This document shows positions 34,001 to 44,426 of a stretch of DNA of 64,000 nt, in pieces; the first letter of the stretch is position 1; each line of letters starts with the position of its first letter. Made by a program: the position numbers and the translations under genes. The notes beneath the pieces were generated by a model that was given only the letters and a program-made list of their open reading frames with translations, had not been told where the DNA came from and ran no database searches. The stretch lies in contig JAIFAC010000430.1 of NCBI GenBank assembly GCA_026545765.1, positions 40,167 to 104,166 on the forward strand, given 5' to 3'. This DNA comes from Plantago major (Eukaryota > Streptophyta > Magnoliopsida > Lamiales > Plantaginaceae).

Positions 34001-37000
34001 AGCGAGAGATGTCATATATTTCACAAAGGAAACCCCCGCTGCTCGAAGCTCCAGTTATGATGCACATTTTGTCTATCATTTGAAGGTCTAACTGGAAAGA
34101 GTAGAGAATCAACAATGATGCACTTCTCAACATCTAAAGGTCACTGCATTTGGTTTCCGAGGCCAATAGATACATGTCAACAAAGTAACTCACTGAAATA
34201 ATCATATCAGCACGGGAATTTTGAACTCCATTTACATGCCTCAAACTTGATGATCCAACTACGCATAATGCCTACATGGATATCGTGAAAGGAGAATTGT
34301 TAACAAAAAGAAATCAAACTGTTAAAATGTTATCCAAAAAACTGCCCTGATAATTCCTATCAAAACTCTCGATCACTACACTGTATTCTACAAAGATAAC
34401 AAAATATAGGAAGCAGGAAAGAATGAGCTTATCGGATGACCGTCCTAAATTATTAGACTCAAGTTTCCCTGATGAAATTAAAATAGACCAGCCAAATATT
34501 TGACACAATAAATGGACGTGTTTACCTGTACTTCAATAAGAAATGCTCTGGATCCATCCAGAATCACAGCAACAGCCAGCCCAGCTAGATAGTCCGATTT
34601 AGAAAACTGCTCCCCCAAGAACATCCCAATGGGATTTGACACAGCTTGCAATCCCGAGTTAGACATTTCGAAAACTCCAAGCTGGCATAAAATATCATTC
34701 CAGTTTCAGGATAGTATATACATCCGGACTAGCGATCAGCATGTAAAATTGCAAAGCACAAAAATCCTTCAGGTATCTAAATTCACCAGTCAGGAAGCCG
34801 TATATCACACGCCTTATGCTCAACTTTTTTTGTTTGCAGGTATTCTGTTTATATTGCCTGCAGTTGGTAGGAGAAAGATCCTTCTAGGATTTAAAGTCAC
34901 AGGTGGATATTCTGAGTATCTCATGTGTTGAACTTAACTTTCTTGGCTTGCATGTATTCTGTTTATATTAGCCCTAGCAGAAGCGAAGCAACACAGAAAT
35001 AATGACTAAGCTGACAATCTTGGACAGGTGTAACAGAAAATAAAAAAAAAATAAAAAAATATCAGTTGAAGATGTAGTTTAAGTTGACTGATCTGAACCA
35101 GGAAAGCAAGTTTCTGGGCACAAGGTCGTTAACTACTGAGTGCTCTCTAGGAGGATAATCCAGCCAAAGAAGTTTTAACCTAGGAAGCATGGGGAATTGG
35201 TATACCCCTCAGTCCCCGCCGGGAAACGTTTCCGGGGACGGGGGGACGCGATTCGCCGACTGGGACGTTTCCTCTGCCTTTTTAACTTTTTTTTTTTAAA
35301 TCATTAATACCGGGTCAGGTCGGATAACCCGGATCCGGAAAAACCCTAAATTAATAAAAGGAATTTACTGCAAATCAGCCCTAAACACCTGGAAATTGGT
35401 CGACTTCACTCCCAGAAGAATAGCAGCCGCTCCAACTCCAACTTCGACTCCGTGACCGGCACCACCCAAAACAACCGGCAAGACCTCGTTTCAGTTTTGC
35501 GAATTCACCTTCTCTTTTCTGTTTCGCGAATTCCGGCTTTATGTGGGTGGGTGATTGCTGATTTAATCTGTTTTGGGTTGTGGGTGATTGATTCGGTTTT
35601 GCTACTGCTTAGTGCTTACAATCTTCTTATATTTAATAAAAATAATGGAGAGAGAAGAGTCTGATTTAGAATATTTAGTATATAAATTAGTAGTATATAT
35701 TAAATATATAAAAAAAATTAAACGTCCCCATATCCTATTTTTTGGATTTTGGCGTCCCGACGTATCCGTCCCCGTCCACGTGCTTCTTAGGTTTTAACTG
35801 AACACAGGAAGCAATTCAGGAGTAATCGTGCTATGGAGTTAAAGTACTAAGAACTTTAGTACCTGTTTCCAAATGCTTCTGATTATTAGAAGTCCTAAAA
35901 TTTAGTTCATCTTGAGAATCACCTCTAAAGGTGCTTCACTAAATCAGTTTTTTCTTCCTTGGCCAAATAACTAAGATAGACAACAATTCATCATGCCTTA
36001 AAGGGTCATGCTCTAGAAAGTTGAGAACCTTGACTATCATACAGTTGGTCTGTTTTTCCAAAAAGCAAAAGAATAATGCAAAATCTATGGACATGACAAT
36101 GTTCGGCAAAAATAAGGATGATTAGAAAATTCCTAAACTGGCATTTTACAATAGCATTGGTCCCAAGAATATAAGGTGTGATTCAGATCACAAAGTACCT
36201 CATCCGTGGAACCAAACCGGTTCTTCACTGAGCGTAGTAGCCGATATGATGAAAGTTTCTCCCCCTGCCATCATCAGTAAGATTAGTTCAACCGCAAGAC
36301 TGATCACTCACCACCAACACAACAATACATCAACAAATCTTTATATTAAAAACCAAATACTCCATCCGTCCCAATCTCAAGTTCCCACTTTCTTTTTTGT
36401 TCGAGTCTAGAGGGAGTAAAAGAATGACGAAAAACAGGAAACAAAGAGAGTGGATGAAGCAGAATGAAAAGATTGCTGAACCTTTCCAGTGCCACATATA
36501 CAAATGTCAGAATTCCAATAAGTAGCCTCCGGACAATCTTTCACATTTGTGAGCAGCAATTAGACAAGCGCCTCAAGTTGTACATAGGATTTTGAGTGTG
36601 ATAAAAACGAAAAGCACATGTAGTAGAATAGGAGGGCAAAACTATGATTAACTAAAGAAAGCAAGGCATCGTTTTATGACTTCCGGCAGGGGAACATAGT
36701 CATAATCAATGAAGTCAAAAATGTATTTTAGGTTTTAACTTTTAGCAGACACTTGCACAAAAATGTTCTCAGTGATCCAAATGGTATAAAATTGGAGTAA
36801 AAAAAAATATAGTTCATTGACACGTGATATTGTTACTGATAGAGCTAGAATATAATCGAATACGAGAAGCAACGATATTTTTGGTAACAGTTTCACAGAA
36901 GAAGTATCCAAATTAGCAGGTGTTCTCCTTAAACCTGATTAAAATGTATGTACCCACCTCCATGTATAAAACAACATCGACAATGTGCTCAAACACACGA

Positions 37001-40000
37001 GGCCCAGCTATTTCTCCACTTTTTGTCACATGTCCAATCTGCAATGACCGAGGAAAAGTGATCCTAGTGCTGTGGGAGGACAAACATGATAGCTTTAGTA
37101 AACAAGATTCATTAACAATTATTGAAGTTTGTACCCACCAAAAATACAGCAATATTTGTCTTCTTTGCAAAACGCAGTAAGGCCGAGGTGCACTCTTTGA
37201 GCTGTCACAAACCAGCATAGTATTAAAATTGTCTCCACCTATGGAGGCTGGACTATATGATCTGCACTGTTAAGCATACAATGTTGGTGGAATTAAAAAC
37301 TCGTCAGATTTTAAAGACAAGCCAAAAGCTTAATATATAGGAGACAAGTCCAATATCATGAAATAAAACTTGCTATTCACATATAAAAAAACTCTAGGCA
37401 TACAAGTTTTTTTTTTTTTTTTTTTGAATTGAGCAATAACTCTAGGCATACAAGTTAAATTATGATATACTCCCTCCATTCCAAACAAAACTTTCCATTT
37501 ACTTTTTCACAATTTTTAAGGAGTTTTGAGTAAAAGAAAATTGTTATACTCCTAGATAAAGTAGTAAGTGAATGGTAAAAATTAAGAGAGGGAATTGATA
37601 AAGTATGAAAGAGAGTGATTAAAAAATTAATAAATGTGGATAGTGGGTTTTCATAAAAGGAAATGGAAAGTTCTTTATGGAACGTCCAAAATGGAAAAAT
37701 GTAAAGTTTCTAATGGGAGGGGGTAATAGACAATACATAAGAAACCATTTAATACACTACACTCAAAGACTAACGTTTAAATTATTTCAGTTGAAAAAGA
37801 AACCTGTGAAACACCTCCAGCACTTCCAGTAACTCCACTTAAATAGACTGTCTGAATGGAGTCAATGACTAAAGCCTTGGGTGAAAGATGTTGAGCCTGT
37901 TCCAAAATTTCCTGTAAAGAGGAATGAAAGAATTTTTAAGTAATATCCTGAACCTCAGTAGTCGCTAAAAAATCGTAGCTTTCTCTTAAAACGTTATGGT
38001 TTAAGATGAGTTAATACCAAACATTTTACCAATTTGCAGATTGGTAAAGAGTTCTATAATACGTCCATTGCAATCTCAAATCAGTATGACTATGATCATA
38101 AAACTATGCTCGTTCTCAATCTTATTAAAACTCATGCACCTGGAACACACAACCTACCATAACGGAGTGCAAAAATGGGCATTTGAACTTGGTACCTAGG
38201 TACACTAAAAGCCATTATACAAAAGCCAAAAGCAAACATTTATGGAACTGGTGATTCACTTTCCGTCTTACGACTTCAAAAGTCTGAAATGTCATCTGTT
38301 ATAACAAGTAATTTGCCTTCTGTGGCTTAACATTATAATCTTCAAATATTATTCACGTACTGTTGGCCAGAGGTTGCAGAGCAGTGTGACTTGATACAGA
38401 ACAATGAACATTATAACACTTGAGAAAAGCAGGCTAGTAAATTTCAAAGATTCACCTCGACATCTGCACTTGAATGTAGATAGAGTTCATCTGTCTCAAT
38501 ATTCAAGCGGTCAGCTCTGTTACCAATTTGTTCAACACTCTGTCAAAGAAAATAGAGGCGCAGGATCCGGACAAAAGAAAGCAAGGTGAGTAATATTTTG
38601 CACATTGCATATGACGGTGGCACAGTATGCATGGACAAGTGTATGATAAAATAAGAAAATAAAATCCATAACAATTCCTAGTGAAGGAGGAACAATCTCA
38701 GGATTCAAGTGAGGCCCGAAACAACTAATATTGTTTTTGCCTGGTTTGGTGCTCAGAAAAGGCATACCTCCTCCCCAGAAACATACATAACTCGAGCTTG
38801 ACCATTTACATCGTTTGCTTGTGCAATTACAGCAGCAATCTACCATAAAATAAAATAAATAAATTTACTATCACAAGTGACAAGTATATAATGAAAACAA
38901 TGGAAAATGATTTATGTATCAATAAATAACAAACTATTTCCCGAAACGGTGTTTCCCTAGTGAACAAGTACACTAAAGTACCTGCAACAACATTGTGCTT
39001 TTACCTACACCAGGATCTCCACCCACTAAAACTAGAGAACCTGTTAGGCAAGATTAAAAAAAACAAAAAACAAATAAAAAAAGTTAAGTCGGGTATTCAG
39101 GACCATGATGCTTGATGCTAGTGAGACGGTAGAATAATTATTAGAGAAAATGCTGAAGGGATTGCAGTTTCTAATTAATAGCAGAATGCTACAAGTAAAA
39201 ATATTGAACTTCTCCAGAGTTTGAGATTACTTTTAGCTTCGTTTGTCCATATTGGTTAAAGGAAGTTTATATGTTAATATTATCATGCAGAAAGAACCAT
39301 CCCTGTACTTAAACCTTGTTTGCAACTAAGGATTCATAAATGGATCCGAATGATATTCAAGTCCGAAGCTTTAGAAGGGCCAAATTCAAGCTAAAGATGA
39401 TACAGTGCGTTTTCTTTGCAGTAACCAAAGCTTCAAATGTCAAAAGTAGTAGTAACAAAATTTTAAAGCTCTAAATGTGCACATGATTGTATCTGCCCAG
39501 TTTCATATTTGCTAGGACAATAATAGAACAGTCAAGGAAATGGTGTGACTTATCAACCAGATGAATCAGCTAACTTGAGAAAAGCTAAGCAACAAATTAA
39601 CCGGGTTATGGTGAAATTCATCTACATTTGGATATTATAATACATAATGCAAGCCTCATGGATCATGGACAATACCTGGAACTAACCCACCGCCAAGAAC
39701 CCTGGCCACCTCAGTCCCAAAAGGTCCAGTCCTGTATATAAAAGAAACATATTAGTAAATGTCTATGCAATCAAGTCAAAACAGACACCTAGAAAACTAA
39801 AATGCTCACATACAGTTGTGGCCCATCACAGCGACAATAAACAACTGCAATCGGATATTCATTCTAACGGAGGTGGTGTAGTTACTGGAAGAGAATGAGA
39901 CTAGTAAATGTCTGCCCAATCAAGTCAAAACAGACACCTAGACAGCTAAAATGCTCAATCTAGTAGTAGGCTTGTAGCGCATCACAAAAAAACTACTACA

Positions 40001-40309
40001 ATTATAAATTGCAGCACTACACTTGCTTAAACATACTAGTCCCAACTTACAGAGGGATTCTCCAATCGATATGGCTAATCTGGCTACGAACTTCACTCAG
40101 CTTAATAGGGGTGGCAGCAGCTGCATTCTTGGCAAACCAGGACCTCTTGTCCGACACCTTAGCCTGACTCATATCACTACCCTCAGCCGCATACTTCGAG
40201 AACGTTGCAGACATCTTACACTCCCTGCAGGTGCCCCACCACTGGCCTTCCGTATGACCACAGTTATCACAAACATGCACAGGCTTACTCTTCCCTTTCT
40301 TTATAAAAA

Positions 40310-40362
<53 letters not shown>

Positions 40363-40953
40363 CTCCTTATCACGTCTCTGTCTTCCCAGCTGTTGTCGCT
40401 ACTCTCATCAACAACACTTGTATTTATGGCTTTAAGAGGTTTATAGGGTTTATCCACAGCAATTGGGTCTGGTTTGGACTTCCTACTACTACTACTACTT
40501 GTCCCTATCACGTCATTGTATATCCTGCTGCTGGCGCTACTCTGATCAGCGACGACACTCCTCTTTTCAGGTTTATCAGTGTCAATTGGGTCGGGTTTTG
40601 AGTTACTACTACTCGTCCCCATCATATCTCCATATACCCCGCTGCTGACGTCACTGCAGCTAGTCTTATCAGTGACGACACTGGTCTTTTCTGGTGTATC
40701 AGCAACATCTGGGTAGGGATTCAAGTTGCTACTACTTGTCCCTATTACGTCTTTGTACATAATGATGCTTATGCCGCTACTCTGATCGACGGTACACATC
40801 TTTTCCAGTTTATCGGAAGCATCTGTGTAGGGTCTCGAGTTACTACTACTCGTTCCTATCCCATCTCCGTACATCCTGCTGTCACCCCTACTTTGATCAG
40901 AGACCATACTCGTCTTTTCCAGTTTATCAGCGGCATCCGTGTGGGGCTTTGAG

Positions 40954-41016
<63 letters not shown>

Positions 41017-41651
41017 ATCCCTGTCACGTAATCGTGCATCCTTCTGCCGCTACTCTGATCATCTATGGTACTCCTCTTTTCCAGTTTACCAATGGCATCT
41101 GTGTAATGGTTTGAGTTACTACTGCTGCTTGTCGTCTCATTGGCATCTATGTACGTCCTGCTGCTGCCTGCATTCTGAACAGCAATGAAACTTCTATTCT
41201 CCGTTGAGTTACTGCCCGTTGCACTACTCTGATCAGCAACATCCGTGTGGGGCTTTGAGTTACTACTACTACTTATCCCTGTCCCAGGAGTAGGAGGAGT
41301 ATATGAGGTTGTCTCCATGACATCTCCGTATCTCCTGGTGCCAATCTCATCATCTGGCACAGGATTCGGAGTAGGAGAGGTTGTCCCCATGACATCTCCG
41401 TATCTCCTTCTGCCAATTTCATCAGCTGGCAAACTACTCGTTGTGGAATCAGCGGCGAGGGGAAGATTTGGGGGAAATGGAATTCGCTTGGTGGCGAAAC
41501 CGCCGGTGAGGGGGTTGAAAGTGGTGGTGACGGTCCAGGAGGAGTAGAGTCTGAGAAGAGGGGATTTGGGAAGAGGACGTGGATTAGGGTTAGGGTTTGG
41601 GAATCTGTGGCGTAATGAACAAATGGGACGCGTTATTTCCAGAGCTTCCAT
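20823..41651 (-). CDS. RADA: RadA/Sms-like DNA repair ATPase, probably organellar, with expanded N-terminus
   Basis: Fifteen exons on the minus strand, 5' to 3': 40051-41651, 39676-39731, 38982-39040, 38768-38839, 38456-38539, 37804-37911, 37139-37201, 36958-37038, 36199-36264, 34526-34681, 34194-34271, 33723-33761, 31821-31900, 21478-21550, 20823-21002. They join in frame to 931 residues. Seen: a four-Cys zinc finger CDNCG...CREC (about 461-478), Walker A GGDPGVGKST (about 559-568), VIDSIQT, HVTKSG, the RadA motif KNRFG (722-726), and a Lon-like C-terminal domain (about 731-931: SGTNLTERAGDLAIA, AEIGLGGELR, VPKSAEKSF). RadA promotes branch migration in recombination; plant homologues work in mitochondria and plastids, and the Arg/Pro/Ser-rich start could be a transit peptide (inference). 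Plant relatives are usually about 600 residues; the extra 300 are repeats in exon 1. Intron 13 (21551-31820) uses a GC donor (CAG|GCATGA). A degraded second copy lies at 54610-62265. Confidence 0.9.
22044..22295 (+). mobile_element. LTR-like fragment, left part (chromovirus-type gypsy start)
   Basis: It begins TGTAACACCCCGATTT, a start common in chromovirus-type Ty3/gypsy LTRs, and has a TATA-like CTATAAAAAGAG about 140 bases in. It is interrupted at about 22295 by a block of transposons and seems to resume at about 28890-29112, ending TGGTGTTACA. The uninterrupted counterpart is 56656-57402 in copy 2. No matching 5-base target duplication was found, so the ends are provisional. Old fossil. 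Confidence 0.5.
22296..22796. other. Copy-1-private DNA of unknown origin with a short tandem repeat
   Basis: No counterpart exists in copy 2. A unit of about 60 bases (gtgattctagtt...gatcaaaagaa) occurs twice, at about 22551-22590 and 22611-22655. Short open frames here show no recognisable domain. Confidence 0.4.
23053..24284. mobile_element. Pack-MULE-like element carrying LINE-derived coding pieces
   Basis: It starts GGGCGAATTACC and ends AATTTTCCC, flanked by a perfect 9-base duplication AATTTTTAA (23044-23052 and 24285-24293), the MULE hallmark. Related inverted sequence near both ends includes TACCCCTTAAATT. Inside are two coding fragments of a non-LTR retrotransposon (23373-23702 and about 23786-23975). 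Target duplication and ends are intact, so this is a fairly young insertion in an older long-TIR element. Confidence 0.78.
23373..23975 (+). pseudogene. LINE ORF2 C-terminal fragments (zf-RVT and RNase H-like)
   Basis: The first frame (23373-23702) has the reverse-transcriptase zinc-binding pattern of plant L1-type LINEs: IWNETASGKFTCQSAY, then DWQYIWKSNLTNKMKHFLWLA and RRHMD, ending before the last Cys pair is complete. About 80 bases later, a second piece begins LNVDGSLNTSKNCAGVGGAV and continues DSSGEWVWGFAAP with AIELQAL, an RNase H (RVT_3-like) start whose DG and E positions are visible. Both are cut short and lie in different frames, so this is a captured, non-functional fragment. Confidence 0.65.
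24308..24715. mobile_element. Fold-back unit (inverted repeat of about 75-100 bases)
   Basis: A stretch at about 24329-24403 (TCCAGAACTCATAATCCCC ... AATTTTCAACGAATTC) is inverted at about 24630-24696 (GAATTCGTTGAAAATTG ... AATTCTGGACA). The central 200 bases are unrelated to either arm. No coding capacity. Confidence 0.6.
25065..25926. mobile_element. Non-autonomous hAT element
   Basis: It starts CAGGGCCCC and ends GACGACCCTG, flanked by a perfect 8-base target duplication CGTCTAGT (25057-25064 and 25927-25934). The 862-base body has internal GGGGCCCT repeats near both ends and no transposase frame. This is the classic hAT signature. Confidence 0.85.
26230..26540 (+). pseudogene. atpD: Chloroplast ATP synthase delta subunit (atpD) fragment
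   Basis: The frame reads NIEKQYNLFTDEHLLKFFTN, then SEKTKHEILYQIASVSNLQP, HVANFVKILV. After a frame change near 26400 it continues QRIHLIYEILKEFEVVYSQ and METELAIVTSVVKL-like sequence (AETELAIVTSVVKLHPNLAQ) to a stop at 26538. This follows the order of the plastid F1Fo ATP synthase delta subunit (family pattern: IEKLEQVFSD..VLNFF, NFLNVLVDANRI, EIVKEFELVYN, LAxVRSVVKLEAPQLAQIAK). The transit peptide and C-terminal third are absent. Only about 100 residues are covered, so it is a captured gene fragment, not a working gene. The upstream ATG at 26169 opens a different frame and is not taken as its start. Confidence 0.7.
27320..28400 (+). repeat. Degenerate T-rich minisatellite
   Basis: Alternating units of about 80-110 bases, such as gtataaatggcctatgtt...tgttgctggtttattgtgaaaa and a shorter form ending tttagtttgaatggttta, recur about ten times with poly-T spacers. 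Similar but more diverged units fill 18720-19460. Confidence 0.75.
28890..29312. repeat. LTR-like fragment, right part, with MITE remnant (copy 1, block E)
   Basis: It matches about 57190-57600 in copy 2 and includes the LTR-like end TGGTGTTACA (to 29112). CTCCCTCC at about 29221 and GGGAGGGAG at about 29303 are the ends of a degraded Stowaway-like MITE. Confidence 0.55.
29313..30179. other. AT-rich copy-1-private DNA
   Basis: No counterpart exists in copy 2, whose empty site reads GGGAGGCAAAAGACTATT near 57595. The stretch is very AT-rich with no coding signal. CACTACAAAAAATC at about 29738 could be a CACTA end, but nothing supports it further. Confidence 0.4.
30180..30835. mobile_element. 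MULE-type MITE with internal fold-back
   Basis: It starts GGGAATTTTACACAAAACC and ends GTAAATCGCCC; the ends are imperfectly inverted over about 60 bases (shared pieces CCTTTTTA, ATGC and TTTGGGT). The flanks AATTCGAATA and ATTTGGAATA match at 8 of 10 positions, consistent with an aged target duplication. The centre (about 30455-30590) is a near-perfect hairpin around 30515. No coding capacity. Confidence 0.65.
30847..31543. mobile_element. hAT-like element with GGGAT/ATCCC-rich subterminal repeats
   Basis: The left end TAGGGTACTGGGG and right end CCCCAGCCCTA are inverted. About 130-150 bases inside each end are dense in TCCCGA, TTGGGAT and ATCCCG repeats that pair between the ends. The middle is AT-rich and non-coding. 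A matching 8-base target duplication was not found, so the class is tentative. Confidence 0.5.
32132..32378. mobile_element. Short member of the CTAGGAAGCACGG hAT family
   Basis: The ends CGAGGAAGCACGG and TGCTTCCTAG are inverted and match those at 35180-35790 and 57717-58346, as does the GTATCCGT repeat near the right end. Target duplication unclear. It lies in RADA intron 12, in a part that copy 2 lacks (about 32046-33360). Confidence 0.55.
33260..33510. mobile_element. Stowaway-like MITE in RADA intron 12
   Basis: The ends CTCCCTCCATCTGAAAC and GGTGGGACGGAGAGAG are flanked by TA. Its right part survives in copy 2 (to about 58936), so it predates the duplication. Confidence 0.65.
35180..35790. 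mobile_element. hAT-type element with perfect 8-base target duplication
   Basis: It starts CTAGGAAGCATGGGG and ends CCACGTGCTTCTTAG, flanked by GTTTTAAC on both sides (35172-35179 and 35791-35798). The empty site in copy 2 (about 60665, AAATTTTAACTGAA) shows the insertion followed the duplication. It has subterminal GGGGACG/CGTCCCC repeats and no transposase. Confidence 0.82.
36360..36416. mobile_element. Short Stowaway-like remnant
   Basis: CTCCATCCGTCC to AGGGAG is flanked by TA. The copy 2 version (61477-61539) keeps a more complete right end, GGGATGGAGGGAG. Both lie in the RADA intron upstream of exon 9. Confidence 0.6.
37470..37723. mobile_element. Stowaway-like MITE in RADA intron 6
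   Basis: The ends CTCCCTCCATTCC and TAATGGGAGGGG are flanked by TA. The same element is at 62551-62807 in copy 2, so it was present before the duplication. Confidence 0.7.
40311..40360 (-). repeat. Poly-Asn-coding (ATT/AAT)n microsatellite in RADA
   Basis: Sixteen AAT codons in a row encode poly-Asn just upstream of the zinc-finger domain. The run is in frame and lies between the tandem repeats and the conserved core. Confidence 0.9.
40380..41275 (-). repeat. In-frame minisatellite in RADA exon 1 (about 113-base unit)
   Basis: About seven imperfect units of 113-145 bases start near 40486, 40603, 40727, 40840, 40953, 41115 and 41259 on the + strand (seen as tactactact...tgtcccta...catctccgtacatcctgctg). 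Each encodes a variant of YxDVIGTSSSNSKPxTDxAD followed by KLEKxSVVxDQSS. All units keep the reading frame. In one unit the Ser-coding triplets have expanded into a long poly-Ser run. Confidence 0.85.
40950..41015 (-). repeat. Poly-Ser-coding (ACT/AGT)n microsatellite in RADA
   Basis: About 22 consecutive Ser codons (AGT on the coding strand, first two TCA and AGC) lie within a minisatellite unit whose sister units have only three to five Ser at this place. Confidence 0.9.
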
Positions 41652-42064
41652 CCCACATACACGACGCTGTGCTGCTAATACGGAGGAGGAGAAGAGAAGA
41701 GAAGAGAGAGGGTTTTCTGTTTCAGTAGCACGAGGGCGGGCCTGCTTGGTAGAAGGAGTGCAAATCAGATATTTACGGGAAAAAATTCATTTTCGTTAAC
41801 TTATGTTAGGTATCGTTTTGGTATGTTAAGTTGTACTGCATTTTGCATCTAAGCTAGATTCGTCCAATTTTAATACTATGTTAGTCAAAATTAACAGAAC
41901 CATTAACTTTGACCGAATTAGCGTGAATTAGTCAATTTTCCGTCAAGAAGACGCGTGAACTACACGCGCTCCTAATAAAATATTAATACATTTTAATTAA
42001 AAAATTATTAATATTCTATTAGTAGTAATATTTTTTTATTAATATTATTCAATTTTCCATTAAT
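41652..42064 (-). promoter_or_regulatory. Upstream region of RADA
   Basis: A GA/CT-rich stretch directly upstream of the RADA ATG (41690-41712) resembles a plant 5' leader. No convincing TATA box was found. GGGAAAAAATTC at about 41777 looks like a MULE end, but no partner was found. Confidence 0.35.
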
Positions 42065-44426
42065 CATGAAACTTTTTTATATCTACACTAGTTTGCTTAT
42101 GCAATACGAACCAATTAAGGATGCACTATACACAGCTCACAAACAAACATGCAATTAATTATTCTAATTAATGATTAGATAAGTCGTAAATCACAACCGA
42201 TACATCAAGATTCGGTAATCAAAGGTAACAACCTGTCACGTACAAAGTAAATAGTAATTGTACGATTGATACATGGATACGTCAATGACAAGGGATCGTC
42301 TGAAAGGAATGATACTTCAATTGAAAGAGATATTGAATCTCTAAAAGTGTTTACAATGCTCGAATGTAAGAGATTAAAGACTAGGAAGGTCTGAAGATAT
42401 ATTAAAGACCGAATACAAAGGACCTATTTATAGAACTAAGGAAGCAGAAATTCAAAATCATGGGAAAAATTGCTAGAAAACGTGGTCCTGAACTGGTCTC
42501 GCCAATACTCACCGCGGTGAGCCTCTGGATTCCCTGTAGCTCACCGCAATGCCTCGATTCTCAATGTTCTGCTTATCTGACCGGTGAGCCTCAGAAATTC
42601 GAGCTCACCATGTGAGCTTCTTTCGGAAAAACTCCCATTTTCCCACTTCTTCCTATTTTTACTCCCTTTTCTCAACCTCCATGTCACCTCCTTGGAGTAG
42701 TGGCCCACTACTAGCCTTAGTGTGCTTCAAGAAGCTTCGAATGAGCTTCAATTGGCATACGCTCCTCCAATTCCTTGCCTTTTACAATAAAACACCTGAA
42801 AAAGTACAAAAACACACAAAATACCCAAATGTGAAAATGCACTAAAACACGACAAAAAAGGGTTAAAGGACATAACAAAATACGATAAAAAGGACTAAAT
42901 GAATCGTTAAAATATCGACTCATCAAACTCCCCAAACCGAACCTTTGCTCGTCCTCGAGCACACAAAACTCTAACACGTCCTAGAAAAGAAAAAACACAT
43001 AGCAAACAAACACAGAAGAGTTCAATCAACAATCTACCGGAACAACTATTGCAAGAGTCAAGCCTAAAACTGATGTAAACAGATCCCTCTAACGCTGGCA
43101 AGTAGCTTAGCAAAGATCACAATCTTCCGTTTCACAAGTAAATACTTACTCTAGCAGTCCCTCACAAGGATAATAAAAGTGCAACTCAAGTCTCTCTTCT
43201 GGAAGTGTCCAGTAAATAAAGGTAATCGCTCAAGACTTAACTTAGGAAGGTGACAACAAACGTCACAAAGCTGCCACTAATATTACATGCTTTTGCACTC
43301 AATTCAAATTAATCAGAAAGGACTTTTAGTGAAAAGGTCGAAATCAATACATAGAATGAAAATAGCTGCCGTCCTCGTGCTTTGCTCTCTTTGCACGTGT
43401 TATTTTTCTTTTTTCTTGTGCTTTGCTCTTTTTGCACAGATTTTCATATTTTTTTCATTTTTTCATTTTTTTATCTCAATGTTGCAAGTATCCCAATAGA
43501 TTGCTCAAGATCTGCACTTTTGTGCGTGTCGGTTTGGAGTACACCCCATCAACCCTCACAACATACGAGAACCGCCCACGCGCTGGTTTATAGGTAGTAT
43601 TTGGCATGCAATTTGAGAACACAACCATCAACCCTCACAACATACACACAATCAGCCCCGTGTTGGTTTATAGGTAGTATTTGAGAATGCCCAACACAAT
43701 CTCAAACGATCACAAGTTATTCTGGAAAAACACTTCGAGATTTTTCGCAATTCTTTTTTTTAGAACGGCAACAAGCAATACAAGACAATTTTCAAAATCG
43801 ACCAAATGCTCAAAATATAGAGTGTAGTGAGCCTGAATATGAAGTAACAAGTACCCTTCTCCCCAAACATGTTCCTTGGAACGGGTTTGGGAATCGAGAT
43901 AACAAGTCGAAATGTCGTTCGTCATACCTGTTTTTTAAAAAGAGTGCACATGTATATGAAGTGGCGCAAGGATTGCCCTTGCTCATCCAACTAGAATCAC
44001 ACATTTGCCGGTATAATATTTTTTCATCGGCTCAATAAGGCTTTTCACTTCTCACCGGCTTTTTGACTACTAGAATAGGAAGACTTTCTATTTACAAGTG
44101 AAACGGACTAAAGTGATTTTCGAAAATTCCTTAATACTAATTAAAGGCCATCAAAGATCACATCAGTAAAAGGCTTATCTATTGCTATAGATAACCGACT
44201 TGTCAAAAGAACTCAAACTCAACACACAAAAAATTTTGAAATAGGCAAAAAAAATTAGGACAAAAGACGACTCACAACAATCACCCAAAAGTGGCTAACA
44301 TACCACCCCACATAATCACAAGAGTGGCTAACATACCACTCAACACTGCTAAACTAAAAAATAGAAAAACAAAGAAACACATCTATACATATATACAATG
44401 CAGCGTAAAAAATTCATACCGAGGCA
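42065..44426 (-). mobile_element. Ty3/gypsy fossil, 3' part: LTR and upstream internal DNA
   Basis: On the minus strand a purine-rich tract (GGTTTGGGGAGTT) precedes TGATGAGTCGATATT at 42925, the usual arrangement at the start of a gypsy 3' LTR. The LTR runs down to roughly 42065; its far edge is uncertain. The stretch 42926-44426 is non-coding internal DNA of the kind found between pol and the LTR. Palindromes such as TCACCGCGGTGA lie at about 42508-42620. No pol domain remains. It ends exactly where duplication copy 2 begins. Broken fossil. Confidence 0.6.

Larger units (their letters stand above)
31575..37744. repeat. Segmental duplication copy 1, block F (RADA exons 7-13)
   Basis: It matches 57600-62829 in the same orientation, exon by exon. 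Private to copy 1 are the hAT element at 35180 and the 32046-33360 stretch, which copy 2 lacks. Confidence 0.88.

Noticed and set aside
40949-41188. Plus-strand poly-Tyr open frame
   Set aside because: It is the antisense of the poly-Ser microsatellite in RADA exon 1.
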